Shown here one piece after another: positions 55,331-63,951 of a DNA stretch of 64,000 nt. The notes below the pieces were generated by a model that saw only the letters and a program-made list of their open reading frames with translations, searched no databases and had not been told where the DNA came from. The stretch covers positions 574,001-638,000 of the forward strand of contig JAQPZY010001414.1 of the NCBI GenBank assembly GCA_029931535.1. The letters run 5' to 3'. Every line of letters begins with the position of its first letter. Within the stretch, counting starts at the first letter, position 1. A program made the translations under genes and the position numbers. This DNA is from Margaritifera margaritifera. Taxonomy: Eukaryota > Mollusca > Bivalvia > Unionida > Margaritiferidae.

Positions 55331-56120
55331 TAAAAAAAATCTTTATTACTATTATCTAGTATTTGTCATATTCTAAAGGTTATTAAAATAAACAAGAAAA
55401 GCAAATACTCTTCAGAAATTCGAACATGGTTCTGCCGTGTGGCTGTTGGACGCTTTACCAAAGTTTAGGTTCAACGGATATGTTGGTTTACAATGTCTAG
55501 CTTGAAGTTGATGTGTACTTCTGTTCAACAATCCCTTCTTATAAACTTACCATTATAATAGTTTTCCCTATATTTCAAATTTTGTTTTCATAGTTTTGAG
55601 AAAATCAAGTAGTGTATACACATTTCCTGTGCGGCATAAACAGTGTATACGTTATTGTGGCGGACTACCCCTCTTTATAAGGGGTGTACGATTTGGTTGG
55701 TTATCGTTATCTAAAGGATGATCGACCTCGGTGTTATTGCCCGGATTGAGTAAATAATAAAGTAAATTAAGAAATTTATAGATGGAATAAATATAGATCT
55801 GAGCAGATATATAGAACAGAATAACACGAGCCCCCGTACATGAAATATAACAATTTAATCAATTACATAAGACAAATCGAGATAATACATTACATTAGGA
55901 AGATACACTTCTTTTTAAAATGAATCATTTACCTAATTTCAACACAAATATGCTTATGTAAATAGCCGATCTGTTTTAAAAGGTAAAATTAGTTCATCAT
56001 AGAATCGAGTGAACAATCGAAGTCATTGCCCTGCATGCCTGCATAACATGCTTATCGCTGGTCACACCAAATTCAATGCTGCTGTCCAGTCCAGATTGAT
56101 GTTCTCCTCTTTTTCACTTC

Positions 56121-56122
<2 letters not shown>
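55331..56122. other. Intergenic, no gene seen
   Basis: AT-rich. A small CCCCTCTTTATAAGGGG palindrome lies near 55669-55685. Confidence 0.5.

Positions 56123-56199
<77 letters not shown>
56123..56199. repeat. (CT)n microsatellite
   Basis: About 77 bp of CT, followed by a GTAGGTAGG-type patch to 56275. Confidence 0.95.
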
Positions 56200-56201
<2 letters not shown>

Positions 56202-56299
56202 GCTCGCCTCTTTCCGGCCCTCCAACTTTGTGTGGGTAGGTAGGAGGTGGATACGTGGATAGGTAGGTGCGTGGATGGAGCTATTTCCCCTTTCAAACT

Positions 56300-57597
56300 A
56301 AACAGAGAAGCAACCTAAATCTTCTGTCAAATATCCTTCTGGGAATAGAACATTACTCCACTCTCGTTACGTCAGATATCGCCCTATCGGAATTCAAACA
56401 GATACCAAAGGCGATCTGGTCAGGCCAAACTTGAGAGACCATAAACAAACCTAGTTTCAGAAGATTAATGTATTTCTAACGGCTAGTTCATCACTCACAT
56501 ACATTAACATCACCAGAGACATAACAGTTTCAGTTCCCGTCTCAATTATACAAATGAATCAATGAAATTCACTTCATGGCTTAACTACATTAATTTCAGT
56601 GAATACTCACTCAAGTCTTTATCATACATGAAATCATCCAAGACAACTTGTATCAAATATAGTAATGCATGCAATTCTTAGAATACATGGCGACAAATTC
56701 AAACAATTCGTCAAACTCATATAAAGAAGATTATTGTACTAATTCAGACAAATGAACTCAAGCAAATAGTTATACTCATATCAAGAAAATTAATCAAATA
56801 ACTTCAAGCAAATAATTATATTGGTATCAACGAATTACATGAGATTGATGCAAATACCTTGCGCTTTCGAGACTCGCTCGCTTCTACCGCCAGAATTGTG
56901 TACCTCAACCTCTAGACACTTGTCACATGAACAATTGTTTCTACGAGAGAATTTCTTCTTCCTCATGGAGTCATGATCTCTTCAGCCTTTCGCAGAAAAA
57001 TTTAAACTATCTAAATTTAAAATATGAAATTTTGTTTGGGAACCACACCTCTTATTTAGCGTAGCCAATCAGATTAAACGTATCTACCGCCTTTTATAAA
57101 TACACGCCCATCGTGGTCAACGTAAACCTAGATTTTTTAAATAACCGATTCTGGAGAATTTCAAAAGATAATACAACTTCCACTAGCTTTTACATCTAGT
57201 CCTGCAAACTCTCAACGTTGACATTTTAACCTTGTGACCGACTGCTAACAATGAAGGTTTAATTAAGAATAAATCTCGCCCTCTAACAGGGACATTAAAT
57301 CCGTCGTAGTCTAGCTATTTCATAAGGTATCTTTCCTCATAAATCTAATTAATTGTTCTCTCCCAAACTAAATATGCTCTACCGAAATCGACAGAAATTT
57401 GCACCATTACAGTTATATTACATTTGAAAAGAATCTTTTCTAGTGTACTCCACGGAAGTACCGTACAGTGCGGGCCCATATTTTTACGTTAATACTGTTA
57501 AAAGTTGAAGAAAGTTCCACTGAATCAAAATTTCCTAAATGTATTTTGACTTGGACCTTACTCTATGGATAATATCAAGCTGTATTATCCTATGTAT

Positions 57598-57598
<1 letters not shown>
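56300..57598. other. Intergenic, no gene seen
   Basis: AT-rich sequence with loosely repeated CTCAAGCAAATA.TTATA(C/T)T phrases near 56755-56830. No gene. Confidence 0.5.
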
Positions 57599-57642
<44 letters not shown>

Positions 57643-57677
57643 TGAGAGAGAGAGAGAGTGTGTGTGTGTGTGTGTGT
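57599..57677. repeat. (GT)n/(GA)n compound microsatellite
   Basis: A GT run, a short GA block at 57641-57657, then GT again. Confidence 0.95.
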
Positions 57678-57699
57678 AAAAGGTGTAACAACGGGCACA

Positions 57700-58050
57700 T
57701 CGGTGAGAATACACACCAACATACCGGGGACAAACCTCGAAACGAGGACGTCCCCGTTTTGCAATAGCGGCAAAAATGGATTTTCACGACTTTACTTAGT
57801 TATAAAAACCTTGAACTAATCGTACCTGAGCATGTCCCCGTTTTGGTCGGTACTTTTTCACGTCATACCATACACAAAAATACTCACGTTCCACTAGACT
57901 TAAAATTTCGTGTGTATCAGTCCGAAAACTGAGTCCCCGTTTACGCAGTAATATTGTCATTGTCATCCCCGCTGCTTTCTCGCGCACTTTGGTACCGAAC
58001 TATTTACTGAAGCTGGCAACAAGGTCTAACAGGATTCAGATCAGGTATGT
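57700..58050. other. GC-richer block with repeated TCCCCGTTT
   Basis: TCCCCGTTT occurs at about 57751, 57834 and 57931, and ATCCCCGCT near 57965. The block ends in GATCAG followed by GTATGTAAG (58045), which has the form of a splice donor. It could be an untranslated first exon on the plus strand, or an old repeat. No convincing coding frame. Confidence 0.3.
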
Positions 58051-58524
58051 AAGCATAGACAAATATGTATTAAATATTTTCATTTTAACATAGAGAGGAA
58101 GATCGATTATATGTTTATTAATGAATAGTTCACCGTTCATAACACATTTTCGCCAAATTAGAAAGATTGGTAACAAAGGAAAACTGAATACACGGTATTG
58201 CAAATGTAGTACACACCAATTTTTCAGATAAATTGATACGATTTGTGCAGGTATTGTTCAGACAAATTGCGATAGGCAAGAGACTCTAGTCACTCAGCTC
58301 TGCTTGTATAGTTTATCTTTTGTTTACATACCAGCCATTTGCGTTTCGAAAAGAAATACATCGTACAATATGAGAGCTTAAAATGTAGTTTGTTATATCA
58401 AAGGTTGTTGTTGTCTATTTGAAAGTATATGTGCTATGAATAGAGTTTTCATTAAGATATTGTAACAACAGTAACTTGGTATTTTTGCATGCAGTCTAAA
58501 TATTTGTATCTATTAAATTTACTA

Positions 58525-58575
58525 CTACTACTACTGCTGCTGCTCTACTATAAATTATCATCATCATCACAACCA

Positions 58576-58609
<34 letters not shown>

Positions 58610-58613
58610 TGTT
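58525..58613. repeat. Compound trinucleotide repeat
   Basis: ACT, GCT, ATC, ACC and ATC triplet runs follow one another. Confidence 0.9.
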
Positions 58614-59357
58614 GTAAAGGAGCATAAAAAATGAAGTGTCTACATAGTAATCAAGTAAATAATAATAGCAACCGTTCCTTTCTTCCACTTTACAGCGTTA
58701 TAGTTAAATCTGACTAGTCAAGCTTAAGCTAATTGGAAAAAAATAACTTTTTGTAAAAACTTGTACATGGTACCAGTCACGACATAAAACATAAAACAGT
58801 TTTCATAATTATATTCAGTGTTTCTGTAGGTATCTTAAATGGGCAAGCATGTATCAGTACAAAAAATGTAAAGGAAAATATTTATATGATTCTTGCTGAC
58901 TCAAAGATATTGTGTCGAATACTTCTTTTCTTTTTTCTTTCTTTCGATCTTTCTTCATTTCTCTTTCTTTCTTTACTCTGTTTAGCCAGTACTTTTAATA
59001 TTATTAACATTCTTCCCAATTTTCTTCTTTCTTTCATTTTCTACTTTACTTGTTTTTATTCTTTGTAAGAAATGCAGTGAAACATCACATGTTTTTGAAA
59101 GATTTGAGCACAACGTATATATTTGTTCTTCAACTTGTTAATCACTATGGCTCTATTAGTAATGCATCATACACTCATAATAAATCAAAGATAATTTTCA
59201 CAACACTGAAACAGTCAGCTTTCCTTTCTTTAAAAAATTTATCTTATCTTCCATTATAATAGGAAATATTTTGTTTATAGCTTAATCGAAAGTCCTCGTT
59301 TACTTATCACAAATGCCAAATCTGGTTAACGTATATAAGACGAATCGCCTTGATCTA

Positions 59358-59711
59358 TTATACCGTTATATTGAGATACGATTGAAACACTTCTTCTGGG
59401 ACTGAAGATCCCTCGGCTTTCTCTCTCTCTGGTAGGTTCTCTTGTTTCTGAAGACACTCTGAAGACCAATGTCCTTTTTCTTGACAATGATAACAGGTAT
59501 CTTTCCCTTTGTCTCTCTTATTTTTTCCTTTACTTTGACGTTGTGGACATTCTGGAGCCCAATGTCCTTTCTTTTGGCAGATATAACAAGTATCTTAACT
59601 TTTATCTCGAGAGGCAATGGAGGAGTAGTCCTTAGTCTTACTGGTATACTTTCGAAGGACTGTCTGCAAATCTCTGACCAGAAAGGCAATCTGTCTTCTT
59701 GACTCTTCCAT
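59358..59711 (-). pseudogene. Two-CCHC zinc-knuckle protein with in-frame stop
   Basis: The minus-strand frame opens at an ATG (59711-59709) and runs 118 codons to TAA (59360-59358), with one internal TAA at codon 39 (59597-59595). Codons 1-38 (MEESRRQIAFLVRDLQTVL and following) look helical. Beyond the stop are two knuckles, each of the form CX2CX4HX4C: CYICQKKGHWAPEC at codons 42-55 and CYHCQEKGHWSSEC at 73-86, separated by a Lys/Arg-rich spacer. Such paired knuckles bind single-stranded nucleic acid in Gag proteins and cellular CNBP-like proteins. Here no Gag capsid region is attached. It faces away from the plus-strand cluster across a 109-bp gap holding a palindromic TATA. Whether it belongs to the same element or is a neighbouring retroelement fragment is open. 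Confidence 0.65.
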
Positions 59712-59767
59712 CTTCACTGTTTGAAAGTGCAATCACGAATACTGATTCTGAGGGTAAGAAGGTCTCT

Positions 59768-59777
59768 CTATATATAG
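59768..59777. promoter_or_regulatory. Palindromic TATA element between divergent genes
   Basis: CTATATATAG reads identically on both strands. It lies 43 nt before the ATG at 59821 (plus) and 56 nt before the ATG at 59711 (minus), a normal TATA-to-start-codon distance in each direction for a short leader. Confidence 0.5.
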
Positions 59778-59820
59778 TTTCCCTGTGTGAAACTGAATCA
59801 GATTCAAATCAGACTTCAAG

Positions 59821-60165
59821 ATGAAAAGATCACGCTCAATCTATGAGAAAACAGAAGAAGAAGAAACCAAGAGGCCACGGCGACGAAGACTTTCCGTCCC
59901 GCCTGAAACACCGCTCGCTGAACTGCTAGCTCAAGTCCATGCTAGCGATTTCGAAGAAAAGATGAGTGAGCCTGAAACCGTACCTTCTACCCAACCCAAA
60001 GAATCCATCACCACCCCTGACCAAGAAAGACCTACCGTGGCTCCCGAAAATTACTATCGCATTCAGGAGACACAAAAAATAACCTCTAGAAAATTTAGAA
60101 AACCCGCACACGGTGTACGAATTTCAGGGCTGCTTGTTTCACGGATGCCCTACCTGTTTTCCTAA
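59821..60165 (+). CDS. Uncharacterised basic/acidic ORF fused by position to PolB
   Basis: A 114-codon frame starts MKRSRSIYEKTEEEE and has a KRPRRRR cluster at residues 17-23 typical of a nuclear localisation signal. A Pro/Thr/Glu-rich, probably disordered middle follows, up to about residue 80. The last ~25 codons overlap, in a different frame, the first recognisable PolB codons (from 60098), so the natural end of this protein is unclear. It may be a separate small nuclear protein, or the remodelled N-terminus of the polymerase after a deletion and a frameshift. A TATA element lies 43 nt upstream of the ATG. No family recognised. Confidence 0.45.
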   Translation: MKRSRSIYEKTEEEETKRPRRRRLSVPPETPLAELLAQVHASDFEEKMSEPETVPSTQPKESITTPDQERPTVAPENYYRIQETQKITSRKFRKPAHGVRISGLLVSRMPYLFS

Positions 60166-61825
60166 ATGAGACCTGAAAAGTCCTTTTTCAGACTCCACCA
60201 TGGAAGAATTGTACGAACACACTTACCAACGACGGTTAAAGTTAGAAAGTCAAGGATATCAAGTAGTAGAAATGTGGGAGCATGAGTACGATCGACGTTT
60301 GAAAACCGATCCTGAATTTAGGAGCATTGCCGAAAGTTACGACGTGACCGACATCGAACCTTTGGATCCGCGCCACAGTTTGTTTGGAGGACGAACCAAT
60401 GCCACACGCTTGCTGTACAACGTAGATGAATCAAGAGGAGAAGAAATCAAGTACATCGACGTGTGTTCGTTGTATCCTTGGGTGTGCACATATGCTCGTT
60501 TTCCTACCGGACACCCTGATATCTTGACAGAACACATCGACATGGAACACATTCGTCAATACGAAGGATTGATCAAATGTAAAGTCTTACTCCCCGACAA
60601 ACTTGTACCATCCTATCTTACCTCATCATTGCCAAGGAAAACTGATGTTTTCTTTATGCCGTACGTGTGCCGAAACATGCAACCAAGATCACCCCTGTCG
60701 CCACACGGAGGAAGAACGCTCTTTTACAGGAACGTGGGTCAGCGCCGAATTGTTTCGGGCTCTGGATCGTGGATACCGCTTGTTGAAAGTGTACGAGATC
60801 TGGCACTTTCCAACAACAGTACAATACCAAAAGGACGACGCTTCCCATTCAGGCATTTTCTCGGGGTACGTCAACCAGTTTCTGAAACTCAAACAAGAAG
60901 CCAGCGGCTATCCATCGTGGTGTCAGACTCCCGAAGACCAAGTCCGATTCAAAGAAGAGTACCGTGCCATCGAAGGGATCATTTTGGAAGACGTAGAAAA
61001 GAACGAAGGAAGAAGATCGTTTGCCAAAGTCATGCTCAAATGCTTGTGGGGGAAAAGGGCACAACGTACGATCTCACCCAAGACGGAATTCTTGATCGAT
61101 CCTAGTCGCTACTTTAAACTGGTGGATGACAAAAGTAAACTGATGAAACACGTATAAATCGTCCCTGATGATTTGCTCTTAGTCAATTTCGAAGAAGAAA
61201 GCAAGTTTGTACAGCCCGACCATTTTAGCAACGTGGTCATTGCAGCTTACGTGACCGCTCATGCTCGCTTGAAATTGTACGACAAAGTTTTAGAAGTCTT
61301 GGGAGATCTTGTCCTGTACTTTGACACCGACAGTTGTATCTACATCCATCGACCCGGTTGCCCACACCCTACCATCCAATGAGATCGTTTAGGAGCCTGG
61401 ACGGACGAGCACCCTCAAGACACCATCCCGAGTTTTGCCAGCGGTGGCCCTAAAAATACCGATACCGAGACCGACAAGGTCAACTTCACGCCCAATGCAA
61501 AGTCAAAGGATTAACCCTGAACTATCAAACCAGCCGAGTGGTCAATTTTGAGGTTTTGAAAAATGCTTTGCCGTCTGGACAAGTGGAAGACTTTCGAGTG
61601 AAAACGTTGGAATCTCACAAGATCGTACGGTTACCTAATCACCAAATCGTCGGTCGCCCTGTAGGAAAAGTTTACCAAATTGTGTACCAGAAACGAGTGA
61701 GACTTCCAGACCACACCACTTTACCTTACGGACACGCCGATCTTCAGTATAAAAAAGGGACCACTTCCAAGCCTAACCATTCATTAGGACTTCCAACGTT
61801 GACCGAGCAAGAAGAAGAAAGATGA
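60098..61825 (+). pseudogene. Type-B DNA polymerase (protein-primed family), broken
   Basis: This is the replicative polymerase of Maverick/Polinton-like elements (DNA_pol_B_2 type). Landmarks in order are TVYEFQGCLFHGCPTC (60110), SLFGGRTNA (about 60377), motif A DVCSLYPW (60458), a zinc-like stretch LCRTCAETC (about 60648), motif B KVMLKCLWGK (61026-61055), motif C YFDTDS (61317-61334), SGGPKN (about 61440), and a C-terminal PYG segment. Lesions are TGA at 60167, a frame change near 60610, TAA at 61155, TGA at 61380 and a frame change between about 61450 and 61498. The final frame stops at 61823-61825. The N-terminal 3'-5' exonuclease region usual in the family is absent; only the part from just before the FHGC motif remains. 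The stop overlaps the ATG of the BIR gene (ATGA at 61822). The catalytic aspartates of motifs A and C are still present, but no full product can be made. Confidence 0.88.
61748..61756 (+). promoter_or_regulatory. TATA-like element upstream of the BIR gene
   Basis: TATAAAAAA lies inside the end of the polymerase frame, 65 nt before the ATG at 61822. It parallels the TATA elements before 59821 and 63952. Confidence 0.35.
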
Positions 61826-62357
61826 ATACTTATGCCACCCACCCACCGAGTGAGAAATCTACTGTGAACTCCAAGTGCAATCACGACCTGGAGTGCGATG
61901 CAGTGCCATGCGATGAGACGGATGCCATGCGCTTTGACATCAGCGATGCAGCACGACCTTACCGACCCACTAGCGATGCAGGACGTCCTTTCTTCTTTAT
62001 TGGGGATGCTAAACGTGTCCCTATCTGTGAATGTCATTCTTATATGGGTAAAGAATTGACGCTACCTGTGGCTTTGGCTGGCTATTCCAAGTTTGAAAAG
62101 CGATACCAGACGTTCCAAGATAAGTGGCCTAAATATCTGCAAGGACCAACTTCCAAAGATTTAGCCAGATCCGGATTTATCTACTTGGGAGAAGGCGATA
62201 AAGTTCAGTGTTTCAGTTGCGGTGTGAGACTCACGAATGGGAGTATAAAGACTCGGCTTACTTGGAACATGCCAGATGGTCTCCGCGCTGTCAGTACCTG
62301 CCTTTTTTTGGTGAAGAGTACGGGTACGATGACCCGGATGCCAGTTCCAAGAAGTAG
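61822..62357 (+). pseudogene. BIR-domain (IAP-like) protein, frameshifted
   Basis: BIR domains bind caspases or other IAP partners; virus-borne versions block apoptosis. The ATG (61822) overlaps the polymerase stop. Residues 1-85 are of unknown type, with a repeated SDAARPYRP / SDAGRPFFF phrase. The BIR runs from about residue 86: KFEKRYQTFQDKWP, then DLARSGFIYLGEGDKVQC and the first zinc pair CFSC at residues 130-133. A one-base loss near 62235 shifts the frame. In the third frame the conserved Trp, the zinc His (62268-62270) and the zinc Cys (62289-62291) follow with the exact CX2C-X16-H-X6-C spacing of the family. That frame ends at TAG 62355-62357. There is no RING domain, so it is a BIR-only protein of about 178 residues. 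Because of the shift, the first frame now runs on into the next gene and makes an artificial 338-codon ORF. Confidence 0.82.
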
Positions 62358-62358
62358 C

Positions 62359-62838
62359 ATGTCTGATGATACTTTACAAGAATACATTCGTGGCTTGCCT
62401 TGGGAGCTGCGAGAACGCATTTACCAAGAATTGGTTCAGATACAAGTGAAACGAAAAGAACCATTACATCCTTTACGACACAAACGTTTTAACCATTGGT
62501 ATCTGAATGCTATAAGAAGTTTAATTACTTTGAAAATATTCAAATGGTCAGGCATTGATCAAATAAGAAATTGGGCTCGTAAGAGATTGGGCGGCACTAC
62601 CTACAATGTGGGAGTGATACACAAAATTCCATGGAACGAAGTGGACGAAACAAAAGTGACTAACTTTGAGGGATACCAAAAACGTTTACAAGAAGTGTCA
62701 CCTCAAGACGAAACGCCTTTACGTCGTCTGACGTGTAAGGTCATCAGTGAACATCTTGGAAATCCTTTACCCACCGATTCCATTTGGCAAGTGTATGACT
62801 ATTTCGTCATCAAGAAAGCTGTGCCTGTGAATGGCTAG
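62359..62838 (+). CDS. F-box-like-start protein, paralogue 1
   Basis: The frame is intact, 159 codons, and its ATG lies one nucleotide after the natural BIR stop. The N-terminus reads LQEYIRGLPWELRERIYQEL. LPxELxxxIYxEL resembles the first helix of F-box-type domains, which recruit SCF ubiquitin ligases, but no full F-box can be traced and the likeness may be superficial. The middle is basic (RNWARKRLGG). The C-terminal part has VIHKIPWNEV, then a helix, then PTDSIWQVYDYF. The same head and tail recur in the next gene. Start chosen at 62359 because translation from 61822 exists only through the BIR frameshift. Function unknown; a host-interaction role is inferred from position. Confidence 0.6.
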   Translation: MSDDTLQEYIRGLPWELRERIYQELVQIQVKRKEPLHPLRHKRFNHWYLNAIRSLITLKIFKWSGIDQIRNWARKRLGGTTYNVGVIHKIPWNEVDETKVTNFEGYQKRLQEVSPQDETPLRRLTCKVISEHLGNPLPTDSIWQVYDYFVIKKAVPVNG

Positions 62839-63235
62839 CTTAGAAGAGCGCATTCGTGGTTTGCCTTTGGAGCTGCGAGAACGCATTTACAGAGAGTTTG
62901 TCCAGATACAAGTGAAACGCAAACTCAAAGTCATTTCTCGATTTTTAAGCTCTGCTTCCTTCCAAACTATCGCAAAAGATACCAACCTTGGGAACCTGGA
63001 TATAAAAATCCACCATGACAGAACCGTGGTCTTCACTTGTGAAACGTATTCCGTGGAAGGAAGTCAACGATCGTGTTCAAACCTTAGAGGATTATAGACA
63101 CTTGATACAAGAACTGTTTCCATTGAATTTTGGACGTTATGCCGTGTGTGTCTTCGTGACTGCATTTCTTGGATTTCGTTTTCCAGGACATTCGTTGTGG
63201 ACTATTTTGGAGGAACAGTGTTGGTGCTGGACTAA
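62831..63235 (+). pseudogene. F-box-like-start protein, paralogue 2 (frameshifted)
   Basis: The ATG overlaps the previous gene's end by 8 nt. The head LEERIRGLPLELRERIYREF plus FVQIQVKRK repeats paralogue 1 almost exactly, and the DNA around both heads is nearly identical (GGAGCTGCGAGAACGCATTTAC). The middle differs and is shorter. The tail reappears in another frame from about 63015 (LVKRIPWKEV, LEDYRHLIQELF, GHSLW). The frame then returns to the first one for the last 11-12 codons, which start with DYF and end at TAA 63233-63235. Two compensating frame changes (near 63010-63030 and 63195-63205) therefore break it. This is a tandem duplication followed by divergence and decay. Confidence 0.6.
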
Positions 63236-63243
63236 CCAAAAAC

Positions 63244-63511
63244 ATGACCATTCATGCTTTATCGTCACACGAAAGACAAATTGTACTCAAAGTGTTGAGA
63301 CTCGTGATGAAAACAAGTTGCATACCTCCGTGTGAAGAAGACATTAGTCAAACTTTATCTACCCTTCATAGGTTTCAAGAAGTGTGCATTGCTAGTTGGT
63401 TACAGAAAACAACTTTACGATTGGAAAGATGTACGTGACTGGAAAAGTATTGGTTTCGATGCTTGGCGACAAGAAGTGGTAAAGTTTGCCAAAGATCTGG
63501 CACGTCACTAA
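63244..63511 (+). pseudogene. Small unknown gene (frameshifted)
   Basis: The ATG lies 8 nt after the preceding stop. The first frame (MTIHALSSHERQIVLKVL and on) is helical and Cys-containing. Somewhere between about 63340 and 63410 coding character moves to the next frame, which ends with WKDVRDWKSIGFDAWRQEV and a basic tail before TAA 63509-63511. Intact length would be near 88 residues. No domain recognised and no membrane segment. If the first frame is read alone it stops at 63438. Confidence 0.45.
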
Positions 63512-63545
63512 GTTTCCAAAAGTGAATTTGGAACCCAATTTCACC

Positions 63546-63818
63546 ATGACACTCGCACCTCAAGAAGAAAAAGAAGACTACACGGTCGTGCAAATACAAC
63601 CACCTGAGGAACACACCCCCTTTCCGTCAGAGACATTTCATTTTTCCACCACCACAGAGACCAGAATACCACCAGTACCTGTGCACTCCATTCGTAGGAC
63701 ACACCTCCATCCAGAATGTTGTACATTGACCTGTTTATACAGAACTTTGATTCTTTTAGTGGTAGCCTTATTGTTGTACCTGACCATTTTTTGCTGTATG
63801 CATTTTTGTCCTTCATGA
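63546..63818 (+). CDS. Small membrane-anchored Cys-containing protein
   Basis: An intact 90-codon frame starts at a TCACCATGA context (an upstream in-frame Met at 63486 lies in the previous gene and is not preferred). The N-terminal ~60 residues are acidic and Pro/Thr-rich, without a signal peptide. Near residue 60 come HPECCTLTCLY and then one transmembrane segment (TLILLVVALLLYLTIFCC), ending CMHFCPS. The order suggests a tail-anchored protein with cytoplasmic N-terminus and palmitoylatable cysteines. This topology is inferred. Unknown family; small membrane proteins of this kind occur in many DNA viruses. Confidence 0.55.
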   Translation: MTLAPQEEKEDYTVVQIQPPEEHTPFPSETFHFSTTTETRIPPVPVHSIRRTHLHPECCTLTCLYRTLILLVVALLLYLTIFCCMHFCPS

Positions 63819-63854
63819 CTTGTAAATATTTTTTGTTGTGTTGACATTTTATGG

Positions 63855-63885
63855 AAAAAAAAAAAAAAAAAAAAAAAACAATAAA
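63855..63885 (+). terminator. A-run and AATAAA poly(A) signal
   Basis: A 24-base A-run (63855-63878) is followed by CAATAAACG, with AATAAA at 63880-63885, about 62 nt after the stop of the membrane-protein gene. It probably ends the transcript or transcripts of the cluster just before the next TATA. Confidence 0.5.
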
Positions 63886-63898
63886 CGTGTATGAAACG

Positions 63899-63907
63899 TA
63901 TAAAATA
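63899..63907 (+). promoter_or_regulatory. TATA box of the next gene
   Basis: TATAAAATA lies 44 nt before the ATG at 63952, the same arrangement as at 59768/59821. Confidence 0.55.
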
Positions 63908-63951
63908 TCTTGTGTCTTTCGTCTTCTTCCCAAATTCTTCCTACCTCAGTC

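Noticed and set aside
58886..59068. Phe/Leu/Ser-rich ORF as a membrane protein
   Set aside because: It translates a CTTT-rich simple-sequence patch and has no other support.
60167..61382. Recoded TGA codons (selenocysteine or alternative code) in the polymerase
   Set aside because: TAA also interrupts the frame and frameshifts are present, so simple decay is the better explanation.
61822..62838. A genuine BIR plus C-terminal domain fusion protein
   Set aside because: The zinc His and Cys of the BIR lie in another frame with their own stop one base before the next ATG. The long ORF exists only because of the frameshift.
63846..63885. Retroposed mRNA (processed pseudogene) ending in a poly(A) tail
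   Set aside because: AATAAA lies after the A-run, not before it, and genes continue on the other side with a TATA box.
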